Of a DNA stretch of 36,192 nt, positions 7,528 through 15,101 are shown in pieces. Each line of letters starts with the position of its first letter. Within the stretch, counting starts at the first letter, position 1. Made by a program: the position numbers and the translations under genes. This stretch comes from CANKHA01 sp034668825 (lineage in GTDB: Bacteria; Pseudomonadota; Alphaproteobacteria; Rhizobiales; Xanthobacteraceae): positions 1 to 36,192 of the forward strand of contig JAXDOR010000140.1 of the NCBI GenBank assembly GCA_034668825.1, written 5' to 3'. Below the pieces are notes generated by a model, which saw nothing but the letters and a program-made list of their open reading frames with translations, searched no databases and was not told the origin of the DNA.

Positions 7528-7551
7528 CTGGGGCTTGGATGAATTGATAAT
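7524..7551 (+). promoter_or_regulatory. candidate sigma-70-type promoter for the CPBP protease gene
   Basis: TTGACT (7524-7529) and GATAAT (7546-7551) are separated by 16 bp, a good match to the consensus. The -35 box overlaps the stop codon of the radC remnant. The likely start of transcription is about 35-40 bp before the ATG at 7598. Confidence 0.45.
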
Positions 7552-7597
7552 TTTATCTTCGTAGCCGATAAAGATAAACTTCTCATTGTTACGCAGT

Positions 7598-8251
7598 ATG
7601 ACTCCCAAGCATCAAGATCGCGCCGCCGATCTCTCGCGCATCGCATTATTCGTCATTTGTTTCTTCGCCGTCTGGTCGCTCGCAGTTTTCCTGGTATGGC
7701 GTCCTGACTGGTACAACGGGAAACAGGACAGCTGGCTCCAAGATCTGGTGAAGATCGTACTCTGGTTCGGATTCTCCTTGGTCGCGGCCTGGCTGGCTGG
7801 AGCAAAGCAACCATTGCGTTGGATGGGATTTTACCCGGTCGCAGCGCGTGCGGTGGGCGCTGTTGCGCTGATAGCCGCAGCCCTGCTGCTGGTCAGAGAC
7901 ATTGGCCGGGTAACCTGGCTCGAAGGGCGCGGGCCTGACTGGCACTCTTTCTTCAGCCATCTTCCGTCAGCCTGCCTGACGGGAGTGATCGAGGAAACGC
8001 TGTTTAGTGGTGCGATTCTGACCTGGCTGGTAACGCGCATCGGACCGGTGAGGGGCATTCTTGTCGATTCCATATTATTTTCCCTCGTTCACGTGCCGGG
8101 CTGGCTGATCTTGCAGGTGTCACCCAGCGGGGAAAAAATGGCGGTTGTTATGTTTGTGGGCTTGATCTGCGAAACTTTGCGCCAGCAAACTGGGAGCCTG
8201 TGGCCCGCTATTGTTGCGCATAGCGCGAATAACGCCGGCGCGTGGTTATGA
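7598..8251 (+). CDS. CPBP family intramembrane metalloprotease
   Basis: About 217 residues, several hydrophobic segments (roughly 13-33, 52-68, 81-99, 126-148, 153-172, 182-192). The three CPBP/CAAX-protease motifs are present: EE at 132-133 (motif 1), FSLVH at 161-165 (motif 2) and HSANN at 208-212 (motif 3). In motif 1 the usual EExxxR ends in Ser137 instead of Arg, which is unusual. The family includes eukaryotic Rce1 and bacterial membrane proteases involved in peptide maturation or immunity. The ATG at 7598 is preferred to the TTG at 7586. It is convergent with an Inh-type protease inhibitor 27 bp away. The substrate is unknown. Confidence 0.85.
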   Translation: MTPKHQDRAADLSRIALFVICFFAVWSLAVFLVWRPDWYNGKQDSWLQDLVKIVLWFGFSLVAAWLAGAKQPLRWMGFYPVAARAVGAVALIAAALLLVRDIGRVTWLEGRGPDWHSFFSHLPSACLTGVIEETLFSGAILTWLVTRIGPVRGILVDSILFSLVHVPGWLILQVSPSGEKMAVVMFVGLICETLRQQTGSLWPAIVAHSANNAGAWL

Positions 8252-8278
8252 AGGCGGGACTAAAGCTGATTTCGATTG

Positions 8279-8986
8279 TCACTGCCGCACGAGCAGCAGC
8301 GGCTCGACGCTCTCAGGAATGCGGTGCCAAGTCGTGGCCGGATCGCCTTCCTCAAAGCGCCAAGCCCCCGTGCGCGCCGACAACACAAGTTCGCCGCGAT
8401 CCATGCGCCAAGAAGAAGGATTGAAGCTTGAGACTAAGGCGTCGCAACCGGGCTTCAGCTTCAAAGTAAAGCCATCCGCTACGGTTACTTTGGACAGCGT
8501 GATGGTGCAGATCGGCTTGTCCGAGCCCCGCGTGACAGCCCAATCGCCAAACATCTGCTCCGCCGTGCGCCAGACCGTGCCAGCCGCGGCGAGATTTTGC
8601 AGGAAGTAGAGACCTTCGCCCGGCCGCTCGCCCTCAAACATTCCGCTCTCGACTTCGCTGAGCTCAAGGATGGTCTTGCCTTTGGCGTCGACCAGCCGCA
8701 GCGCATCCCTCGCGCCAAGAGTCCAGGCGGTAACTCCCTTGGTCAGCGCGAAAACTTCGGCGCAGGTCTTGTCGAATTCAAGTTTGGAACCGCCCGGCGC
8801 CGGCTCCGGGCGAAAGGTCACCATGCAAATCTTGTCACGATCGGCGTTGGAAATTTCCCAGGTGCCGAGCATCGCTTTTGCCGCGTCGGACTGCGGCGGC
8901 GTTTGCGCCAAGGCTTTGCCTGCCAGCGCGAGAACGGCGGACAGCAGCACAATGGCAATGGGGCGGGTGAAAAGCATGGGGAACAT
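8279..8986 (-). CDS. secreted two-domain AprI/Inh family metalloprotease inhibitor-like protein
   Basis: 235 residues with a clear signal peptide (hydrophobic 10-22, cleavage after ALA at about 27). The mature protein holds two copies of an Inh-like beta-barrel: domain 1 at about 40-125 (LGTWEIS, Cys54 and Cys75) and domain 2 at about 146-235 (FGDWAVT, Cys160 and Cys181). Each has the conserved Trp and a Cys pair about 21 apart. Classical Inh proteins are single-domain periplasmic inhibitors of about 110-130 residues that block serralysin-type zinc proteases through an N-terminal peptide. Here the domain is doubled. It lies 22 bp behind the D-hydroxyacid dehydrogenase on the same strand, so it may be read through from that operon. 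Whether it inhibits any protease is inference. Confidence 0.8.
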   Translation of the reverse strand: MFPMLFTRPIAIVLLSAVLALAGKALAQTPPQSDAAKAMLGTWEISNADRDKICMVTFRPEPAPGGSKLEFDKTCAEVFALTKGVTAWTLGARDALRLVDAKGKTILELSEVESGMFEGERPGEGLYFLQNLAAAGTVWRTAEQMFGDWAVTRGSDKPICTITLSKVTVADGFTLKLKPGCDALVSSFNPSSWRMDRGELVLSARTGAWRFEEGDPATTWHRIPESVEPLLLVRQ

Positions 8987-9008
8987 TACCGCAGCTATTC
9001 CGGTAACT

Positions 9009-9980
9009 CTACTTATTCGGCCAAGGGGTTTCCCGCACCGGCGTCAGCGGGCCTCGGCCATCCGCCCAGGCCAGCAAGTTATCGACCACGAGCTGGTCCA
9101 TCTCGCGCCGGGTATGCACCGAGGCGGAACCGACGTGGGGCAACAGCACCACCTGGTTCATCTCGATCAGCGCTTGTGGGACATTGGGTTCATCGGCGAA
9201 TACATCCAGGCCGGCGGAATAAATTTTTTTCGTCTGCAAGGCTTCGATCAACGCCGCTTCATCGACGACCGAGCCGCGCGCCATGTTGATCAGGATGCCG
9301 TCGGAACCAAGGGCTTCGAGCACCTTGGCACCAATCAGGTGCTTGGTGGCCGCGCCTCCGGGCGTCATCACCAACAGCACGTCGACGTCGCGGGCCATGG
9401 CGATAAGATTGGGATAATAGCGGTACGAAACGCCCGGCTGTGCGCTCCGGCCGTGATAAACAACCGGCACGCCGAAGGCATCGAGCCGCCGCGCGATTGC
9501 CTTGCCGATCCGGCCCAAGCCGATGATGCCGACGGTGCGGTCACGCAAGGTCGCCCGGCTGTGCGGGAAGTTTTCCTTGGGCCACTTTCCGGCGCGCACA
9601 AAGCGGTCCGCCTGCGGAAGCTGACGCACGGTGCAGAGCAGAAGCCCGAGCGCGGTGTCGGCGACTTCCTCGTCCAGCACCTGTGGCGTGTTGGTAACGA
9701 CGATGCCGCGCGCGCCCGCCCATTTGGCATCGATATGATCGTAGCCGACGCCGAAACTCGACACGATCTCCAGCTTGGGGAAACGTGCCATGAAGGCGCC
9801 GTCAACGGCACCGAAGCTGCTCACCGCGATGGCGCGCAGCCGTGGCGCCAGCTCAGCGAGGAAGGCTTCGCCGTCAATAGCCTCGACTAGCTTGTGCAGA
9901 TTGACCTGGTTCTCCAGTCCATTAACGATGGTGGGCTTGGCGGGCCCGAGCAGCAATACATCCATCTTTGCGTTCGCCAT
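9009..9980 (-). CDS. D-2-hydroxyacid dehydrogenase (glyoxylate/hydroxypyruvate reductase-like)
   Basis: 323 residues of the D-isomer-specific 2-hydroxyacid dehydrogenase family. The NAD(P) motif is GIIGLGRIGKAIARRL; the catalytic triad is Arg in ARGSVVDE, Glu in FADEPNVP and His in LLPHVGSAS. The segment VVYHGRSAQ after the second Rossmann strand carries Arg rather than Asp, which favours NADPH. The family interconverts 2-oxo and D-2-hydroxy acids. The ATG at 9980 follows GAGGAAGC. It is 11 bp behind the E2 gene, so it probably belongs to the 2-oxoacid dehydrogenase operon and may supply or drain a 2-oxo acid. Confidence 0.92.
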   Translation of the reverse strand: MANAKMDVLLLGPAKPTIVNGLENQVNLHKLVEAIDGEAFLAELAPRLRAIAVSSFGAVDGAFMARFPKLEIVSSFGVGYDHIDAKWAGARGIVVTNTPQVLDEEVADTALGLLLCTVRQLPQADRFVRAGKWPKENFPHSRATLRDRTVGIIGLGRIGKAIARRLDAFGVPVVYHGRSAQPGVSYRYYPNLIAMARDVDVLLVMTPGGAATKHLIGAKVLEALGSDGILINMARGSVVDEAALIEALQTKKIYSAGLDVFADEPNVPQALIEMNQVVLLPHVGSASVHTRREMDQLVVDNLLAWADGRGPLTPVRETPWPNK

Positions 9981-9991
9981 CGGAGCTTCCT

Positions 9992-11302
9992 CTACACAAG
10001 CATCGTCAGCGGACGCTCGATCAATGATTTGAACGCATCCAATAACTGCGCGCCGAGCGCGCCGTCGATGACCCGATGGTCGCTAGAGAGCGTCACTGTC
10101 ATCTGGCTGCGGAACACGACGGCGCCGTTTTCATCTTCCACCGCGCGCCGCTGCGCCGCGCCCACCGCCAGGATCGATGCCTGCGGCGGGTTGATGATGG
10201 CGGAGAATTCACGAATACCGTACATGCCGAGATTGGAAATCGCTGTTGAGCCGCCCTGATATTCCTGCGGCCTGAGCTTTCGCTCACGTGCGCGCCCGGC
10301 GAGATCTTTCATTTCGGCGGAAATGGCGGTGAGCGACTTCATTTCGGCGTCGCGGATCACCGGCGTCAGCAAGCCGCCCTCGATGGCGACCGCGACACCG
10401 ACGTCGGAATGCCGGAAGCGCAGGACGCGGTCCTCGGCCCAGACCGCGTTGGCGGCGGGCACGCGCTGCAACGCAACAGCCAGCGCCTTGATGACGAAAT
10501 CATTCACCGAAATCTTGAAAGAAGGATTGCGATCCTTGTCCTTCGGCGCGGCGGCATTGATCTCTTCGCGCGCGGTCAGCAGCGCGCCGAGATCGACATC
10601 CGTGCTTAGATAAAAATGCGGGATGGTCTGTTTCGATTGCACGAGCCGCGCGGCGATGGTGCGGCGCATGCCGTCAAGCGGGAATTCCTCGTGGGGCCTG
10701 TCGGCGTACAGCGCTATGACTTGCGCGCCGGAGAAACCGGATGGCGCGGCGCTTGCCTTCGCGCCGACGCGGCCGCTTTCCACATCGCGCGCGATGATGC
10801 GCCCGCGCGGTCCGGAACCATTCACTTTCGAAAGATCGATTCCTTTCTCCGCCGCGAGCCTTCGGGCAAGAGGCGTAGTGACTATCCCGCTCGCGAGCCG
10901 GGCCGGACCGTAATTGCCGGTGGCAGTGCGCACCTCGTTGAACGGATCGAGCGGCAGAGTGCGTGCCGCAACGGGATGCTGCGCCGGCGCGGGCGCGGGA
11001 GCTTGCGCCGGAGCCAGCGGCGCTTTCGGCGGAGCGCCCGTCTTCGCCTGCGGGGTTGTGGTCGCACCAACCTTATCGCCGAGGACCGCAACCACCGCGC
11101 CGACCAGCGCGACTTCGCCGGCGGCAACGCGGATTTCCGCCAGCGTGCCCGCCGCCGTAGCCGGCACTTCCATGGACACCTTGTCGGTCTCGATCTCGAA
11201 TAGGTTGTCGCCCGGCTTCACGGCGTCGCCGGCCGACTTGAACCACTTCGTGATCTTGCCCTCAGCCACGGTCTCGCCGAGCTGCGGCATCAGGATGTCC
11301 AT
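9992..11302 (-). CDS. 2-oxoacid dehydrogenase complex E2, dihydrolipoamide acyltransferase
   Basis: 436 residues in the standard E2 order. A lipoyl domain (1-77) carries the lipoylated Lys41 in ETDKVSMEVPA. An Ala/Pro-rich linker (about 85-115) follows, then a peripheral-subunit-binding domain (about 142-178, TPLARRLAAEKGIDLSKVNGSG), then the acyltransferase domain with DHRVIDG (His409, Asp413) at the end. E2 passes the acyl group from E1 to CoA. There is one lipoyl domain, as in branched-chain, 2-oxoglutarate and acetoin-type complexes. E1alpha and E1beta are encoded upstream, with a semialdehyde dehydrogenase between. The natural 2-oxo substrate cannot be told from the sequence; the acetoin type is suggested by the E1alpha. 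Confidence 0.93.
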   Translation of the reverse strand: MDILMPQLGETVAEGKITKWFKSAGDAVKPGDNLFEIETDKVSMEVPATAAGTLAEIRVAAGEVALVGAVVAVLGDKVGATTTPQAKTGAPPKAPLAPAQAPAPAPAQHPVAARTLPLDPFNEVRTATGNYGPARLASGIVTTPLARRLAAEKGIDLSKVNGSGPRGRIIARDVESGRVGAKASAAPSGFSGAQVIALYADRPHEEFPLDGMRRTIAARLVQSKQTIPHFYLSTDVDLGALLTAREEINAAAPKDKDRNPSFKISVNDFVIKALAVALQRVPAANAVWAEDRVLRFRHSDVGVAVAIEGGLLTPVIRDAEMKSLTAISAEMKDLAGRARERKLRPQEYQGGSTAISNLGMYGIREFSAIINPPQASILAVGAAQRRAVEDENGAVVFRSQMTVTLSSDHRVIDGALGAQLLDAFKSLIERPLTMLV

Positions 11303-11353
11303 TATCGACCACCCCTCCGCGCGAGACTTTCCAACGTGGTCTGCATTGTCCTT

Positions 11354-11465
11354 TGTCGTCCCCGCGAAGGCGGGGACCCATAATCACCGGGTCCGCCGCA
11401 TGTGCTCAGATAATGCCACATCGAGAGTCAAATGGTTATGGGTCCCCGCCTTCGCGGGGACGACA
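11354..11465. repeat. long perfect inverted repeat, family B
   Basis: The arms 11354-11383 and 11436-11465 are 30 bp and perfectly complementary by hand check, around a 52-bp centre. Each arm also contains a nested palindrome, CCCCGCGAAGGCGGGG. The repeat sits in the 171-bp gap between the semialdehyde dehydrogenase and E2 genes. In RNA it would form a very stable stem and could affect processing or read-through. Confidence 0.85.
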
Positions 11466-11473
11466 GGAATGAA

Positions 11474-12925
11474 TCACCAACTCACCGAAATATACTGCGT
11501 CTCCAGATATTCCATCATGCCTTCGTGCGCGCCCTCGCGGCCGATGCCGCTTTGCTTCATGCCGCCGAAGGGCGCGGCGGGATCGGACACGAGGCCCCGA
11601 TTAAGCCCGACCATGCCGAAGTCGAGCTTTTCCGACACGCGCATGCCGCGGCCAACGTCGCCCGTATAGAGATAAGCGATGAGCCCGTATTCGGTGTCAT
11701 TGGCGCGCTTGATCACCTCGTCCTCGGACCTGAAAGTCTGGATCGCGGCGACGGGGCCAAAAATTTCCTCGTTCAACATTTCGGCGCCGTCCGGCACGTC
11801 GGTCAGCACGGTGGCCGGGTAGAAGAAGCCGGGGCCGTCCGGCGCCCTGCCACCGGTCAGCACCTTGGCGCCTTTTTTTACCGCGTCGTCGACCAGGGTT
11901 ACGACCTTGTCGCGGCCGTCCTTGTTGATCAGCGGGCCAAGCGCGACGCCGTCGTCGAGGCCGTTGCCCATCCTCAGCGCGCCCATCTTCGCCGTTAGCT
12001 TCTTGGCAAATTCGTCGTGCACCTTCTCATGCACATAGAAGCGATTGGCTGCGGTGCAGGCCTCACCCATGTTGCGCATCTTGGCGATCATCGCGCCTTC
12101 GACAGCGGCATCAACATCGGCATCCTCGAAGACAATGAAAGGCGCGTTGCCGCCCAGTTCCATTCCCGCCTTGATGATATTATCGGCAGCCTCGTGCATC
12201 AGCTTGCGGCCGACCTCCGTCGATCCGGTGAAAGAGAGGACCCGCACGCGCATGTCGTGCAGCATGACGCTCACCACTTTGCCCGATGAACGCGAGGGAA
12301 TGACGTTGACCACGCCGGGCGGCACGCCGGCTTCTTCCAGGATCGGCATCAGCGCCAGCATGGTCAGCGGCGTGTCGGACGCGGGCTTGAGCACGACCGT
12401 GCAGCCGGCGGCAAGCGCCGGGCCGATCTTGCGCGTCGCCATGGCGGCGGGAAAATTCCAGGGCGTCACCAGCACCGCGACGCCGGCCGGCTTGTGGTGC
12501 GCGACAATGCGCGCGCCAGACGCGGGCGCGCGGGAAATCTGGCCGAGATTGCGCACGGCCTCCTCCGCGTTCCAGCGGAAAAACTCAGCGGCATAAGCGA
12601 CCTCGCCCCGCGAATCCGAAAGCGCCTTGCCGTTCTCGATAGTGATGAGTTTGGCGAGGCGTTCGGCGTCGCGCATCATCAGGTCGTAGGACTTGCGCAG
12701 GATTTCCGCGCGCTCGCGCGGCTTCTTCGCCGCCCAGGCGGGGAAAGCATCGCTCGCGGCGTCGACTGCGGCCATGGCGTCATCCACCGTAGCGCTGGCT
12801 ACCGAGGCAATTGTCTTCTCCGTCGCCGGATCGATGACGTCGAAGCGCTGGTTGTCGGAGGATTTGCGCCATTTTCCGCCAATCCAGAGATCGGTTGGGA
12901 CATCGGCGAGGAGATTTTCGTACAT
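11474..12925 (-). CDS. NAD(P)-dependent aldehyde dehydrogenase, succinate-semialdehyde dehydrogenase type
   Basis: 483 residues, the usual length of GabD-like enzymes that oxidise succinate semialdehyde to succinate. Visible are VTPWNFPAAM (153-162) with the catalytic Asn, FTGSTEVGRKLM, the general base Glu256 in MELGGNAPF, and the nucleophile Cys290 in GEACTAANRFYV. The C-terminal FGGMKQSGIGREG is family-typical. The ATG at 12925 follows AAGGA. It lies inside an E1/E2 operon, flanked on both sides by palindromic repeats. Related aldehydes may be the true substrate; SSADH-like enzymes are often promiscuous. Confidence 0.92.
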   Translation of the reverse strand: MYENLLADVPTDLWIGGKWRKSSDNQRFDVIDPATEKTIASVASATVDDAMAAVDAASDAFPAWAAKKPRERAEILRKSYDLMMRDAERLAKLITIENGKALSDSRGEVAYAAEFFRWNAEEAVRNLGQISRAPASGARIVAHHKPAGVAVLVTPWNFPAAMATRKIGPALAAGCTVVLKPASDTPLTMLALMPILEEAGVPPGVVNVIPSRSSGKVVSVMLHDMRVRVLSFTGSTEVGRKLMHEAADNIIKAGMELGGNAPFIVFEDADVDAAVEGAMIAKMRNMGEACTAANRFYVHEKVHDEFAKKLTAKMGALRMGNGLDDGVALGPLINKDGRDKVVTLVDDAVKKGAKVLTGGRAPDGPGFFYPATVLTDVPDGAEMLNEEIFGPVAAIQTFRSEDEVIKRANDTEYGLIAYLYTGDVGRGMRVSEKLDFGMVGLNRGLVSDPAAPFGGMKQSGIGREGAHEGMMEYLETQYISVSW

Positions 12926-12944
12926 AACAATGATCCTTACTCAA

Positions 12945-13030
12945 CGTCATGGCCGGGCTTGTCCCGGCCATCCCGCTTAGGAGAGCACCATGCGTCCCTA
13001 AGCGGGGTCACCGGGACAAGCCCGGTGACG
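12945..13030. repeat. palindromic intergenic repeat, family C
   Basis: It begins CGTCATGGCCGGGCTTGTCC and ends with an inverted form, GGGACAAGCCCGGTGACG. Inner arms CCCGCTTAGG and CCTAAGCGGG also pair. It occupies the 111-bp gap between E1beta and the semialdehyde dehydrogenase. The same family recurs at 21832-21918, 30768-30856 and, in a short form, 34350-34380. Confidence 0.8.
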
Positions 13031-13036
13031 ACAGAA

Positions 13037-14017
13037 CTAACCTTCCAACGTCCGCTTCACCCGTTCCACTATCCGGTCGGCCGTCGGCAGTACCATATCT
13101 TCCAAAATGTCGGCCGCGGGCAGCGGAATATGCGGCGTGGTGATCCGCACGATCGGCCCATCGAGATCATAGAAAGCCTCGTCGGCAACGATCGACGCAA
13201 TCTCGGCACCCCAGCCGCATAGACGTGGGTTTTCCTCCACCGTAAACAAGTGGTGGGTCTTCGCCACGGAGCCCAGAATAGTTTGCGTGTCGAGCGGCAC
13301 CAGCGAGCGAACGTCGATAACCTCGCAGTCGATGCCATGCTCACGCTTGAGTTTCTCCGCGGCGTCGAGCGCGCGCGGCACCATCAGCGCCAGGGCCAAG
13401 ATAGTAGCGTCCTTTCCGGCGCGGAGGATTTTGGCTGTGCCTAGCGTATCGACGATCTCGCCGTCCGGGACCTCGCCTTTGCTGGCATAAAGCGATTTGT
13501 GCTCGAAGAAGATCACCGGATCTGGATCGCGCACCGCCGCAGCCAACAGACCGATCACGTCGCGCGGGTTCGACGGCGCGACGACCTTGAGCCCCGGGAT
13601 CATCATCGCCCAGTTCTCGACGCTCTGCGAATGCTGCGCGCCGAAGCGCGAGCCGGCACCATTGCCGGTGCGCACGACCAATGGGCATTTGAGCTGGCCG
13701 TTGCTCATGTAGCGGCTCTTGGGAAATTCGTTGGCGATGTAGTCGAAACATACCGCGAGAAAATCCGAAAACATGATTTCCGCGATTGGCTTCAGGCCGG
13801 TCATCGCCGCGCCCATAGCCGCGCCGAGGATCGCCTGTTCCGAGATCGGGCAATCGCGCACGCGCTTGGGACCGAACTGCTCCAGCAATCCGACCGTCGC
13901 CTTGAACACGCCGCCGGCATTGGCCACGTCTTCGCCGAGGAACACCACATCCGGATCGCGCCGCATCTCCTGCGCGATGCCGCGCGCCACCGCGTCGCGG
14001 TAAGTCAGTTCCGCCAT
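13037..14017 (-). CDS. 2-oxoacid dehydrogenase E1 component, beta subunit
   Basis: 326 residues, starting MAELTYRDAVARGIAQEM and matching the usual E1beta length. Family features are VFLGEDVANAGGVFKAT, RVRDCPISEQAILGAAMGAA and a C-terminal LPAADILEDMVLP. With the alpha subunit it forms the ThDP-dependent alpha2beta2 heterotetramer that decarboxylates a 2-oxo acid and acylates the E2 lipoyl arm. The open frame extends upstream to 14284, but that part is an arginine-rich shadow of the alpha gene. The ATG at 14017, with a GGAGG-like site inside the alpha gene's end, is the true start. It overlaps the alpha gene by 13 bp, so translation is coupled. Confidence 0.94.
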   Translation of the reverse strand: MAELTYRDAVARGIAQEMRRDPDVVFLGEDVANAGGVFKATVGLLEQFGPKRVRDCPISEQAILGAAMGAAMTGLKPIAEIMFSDFLAVCFDYIANEFPKSRYMSNGQLKCPLVVRTGNGAGSRFGAQHSQSVENWAMMIPGLKVVAPSNPRDVIGLLAAAVRDPDPVIFFEHKSLYASKGEVPDGEIVDTLGTAKILRAGKDATILALALMVPRALDAAEKLKREHGIDCEVIDVRSLVPLDTQTILGSVAKTHHLFTVEENPRLCGWGAEIASIVADEAFYDLDGPIVRITTPHIPLPAADILEDMVLPTADRIVERVKRTLEG

Positions 14018-15036
14018 GCCCAACCTCCGTCGGCATAGACATCGGTGGTCAGGATATCGGCGGACGGCATCGGCGCGGCCTTGCATTTCTCGGTGGCTTC
14101 GTCGACCTGCTTCAACACGTCGGCATCGATGGCGGCGATCACATTGTCGGCGATACCGAATTGTTTCAGCCGCTCGCGATAGATTTTGATCGGGTCGCGT
14201 TCCTTCCAGCGCTCCAGCTCGCCCTCGGGCCGGTATTTCGCCGGGTCGGCGCGAGAATGACCGCTGTGGCGGTAGGTCATGCATTCGATCAGCGAAGGGC
14301 CTTTGCCGGCGCGTGCCTTTTCATATGCGGTCATGGCCGTGCGATAGACCACGTCGGCGTCGTTGCCGTCGATGACAATGCGTTCCAATCCATATGAAGC
14401 CGCGCGGTCGGCGGCCGGATGCTCGACGGCGGTGACGTCGCCGATCGGCGTGTATTCCATATAGAGATTATTCTCGCAGACGAAGATCACCGGCAGCTTC
14501 CAGACCGCGGCGAAGTTCAAGGCTTCATGGAAGGCGCCGATGTTCGTGGTGCCGTCGCCGAAGAAACAAACGGAGACGTCCTTGTCGCCCTTGTATTGCG
14601 CGCGCCAGGCCGCGCCGCAGGCAATCGGCAGATGCGCGCCAATGATGGCGTAGGAGCCCATGACGCCGTGTTCCACCGAGGTCAGATGCATCGAGCCGCC
14701 CTTGCCGCGCATCAGCCCGTTGTCGCGCTGCATCAGCTCGCCCAGCACCTTCTCCACCGGCACGCCTCGCGCCAGCGTATGGGCGTGGCCGCGATAGGTG
14801 CAGAAGCTCAAGTCGCCCGGCTGCATCGCCGCGGCAAAACCCGCCGCCACCGCTTCCTGTCCGAGCGAGAGGTGGCTCGTGCCTTTCACCAGGTTTTGCA
14901 GGAAAAGATCGAAAGCGCGCTGCTCGGCTTGTCGGATTTCCACCTGCAACCGGTAGAGCCGCAGCCGCTTCTCCTCCCCGATGTCGTCGTTGATACCGGC
15001 ACGCACCGTCGATACAGGGACTGGTTTTTTCGGCAT
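14005..15036 (-). CDS. 2-oxoacid (acetoin-type) dehydrogenase E1 component, alpha subunit
   Basis: 343 residues. The ThDP/Mg2+ motif runs from GDG (160-162) to ENN (188-190). HLSLGQEAVAAG (55-66) and YRGHAHTLARG (81-91) are typical of the family, as is RGKGGSMH (110-117). The overall form resembles AcoA-like and PdhA-like subunits that lack a mitochondrial-type phosphorylation loop. It is the first gene of the minus-strand operon (E1alpha, E1beta, aldehyde dehydrogenase, E2, hydroxyacid dehydrogenase). It starts 65 bp from the end of the neighbouring permease gene on the same strand. Acetoin, pyruvate or a branched 2-oxo acid are all possible substrates. Confidence 0.92.
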   Translation of the reverse strand: MPKKPVPVSTVRAGINDDIGEEKRLRLYRLQVEIRQAEQRAFDLFLQNLVKGTSHLSLGQEAVAAGFAAAMQPGDLSFCTYRGHAHTLARGVPVEKVLGELMQRDNGLMRGKGGSMHLTSVEHGVMGSYAIIGAHLPIACGAAWRAQYKGDKDVSVCFFGDGTTNIGAFHEALNFAAVWKLPVIFVCENNLYMEYTPIGDVTAVEHPAADRAASYGLERIVIDGNDADVVYRTAMTAYEKARAGKGPSLIECMTYRHSGHSRADPAKYRPEGELERWKERDPIKIYRERLKQFGIADNVIAAIDADVLKQVDEATEKCKAAPMPSADILTTDVYADGGWAWRN

Positions 15037-15101
15037 TCAGCGGCCTCGGATGGGTGAATTCGGCGGCAAGTTAGCCTCAGTTCCAGAGGCGAAGCAACGC
15101 C

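Noticed and set aside
8670..9890. 406-codon frame on the + strand across the inhibitor and hydroxyacid dehydrogenase genes
   Set aside because: It is antisense to two genes with clear catalytic motifs and spans their boundary; it is His/Arg-rich without recognisable domains.
11354..11465. Intrinsic terminator or miniature transposon
   Set aside because: No T tract follows the stem and no target-site duplication is evident; it is listed as a repeat only.
14018..14284. Upstream extension of the E1beta frame
   Set aside because: These 89 codons are Arg-rich shadow of the E1alpha gene. E1beta family proteins start at the MAELTYRDA position (14017).
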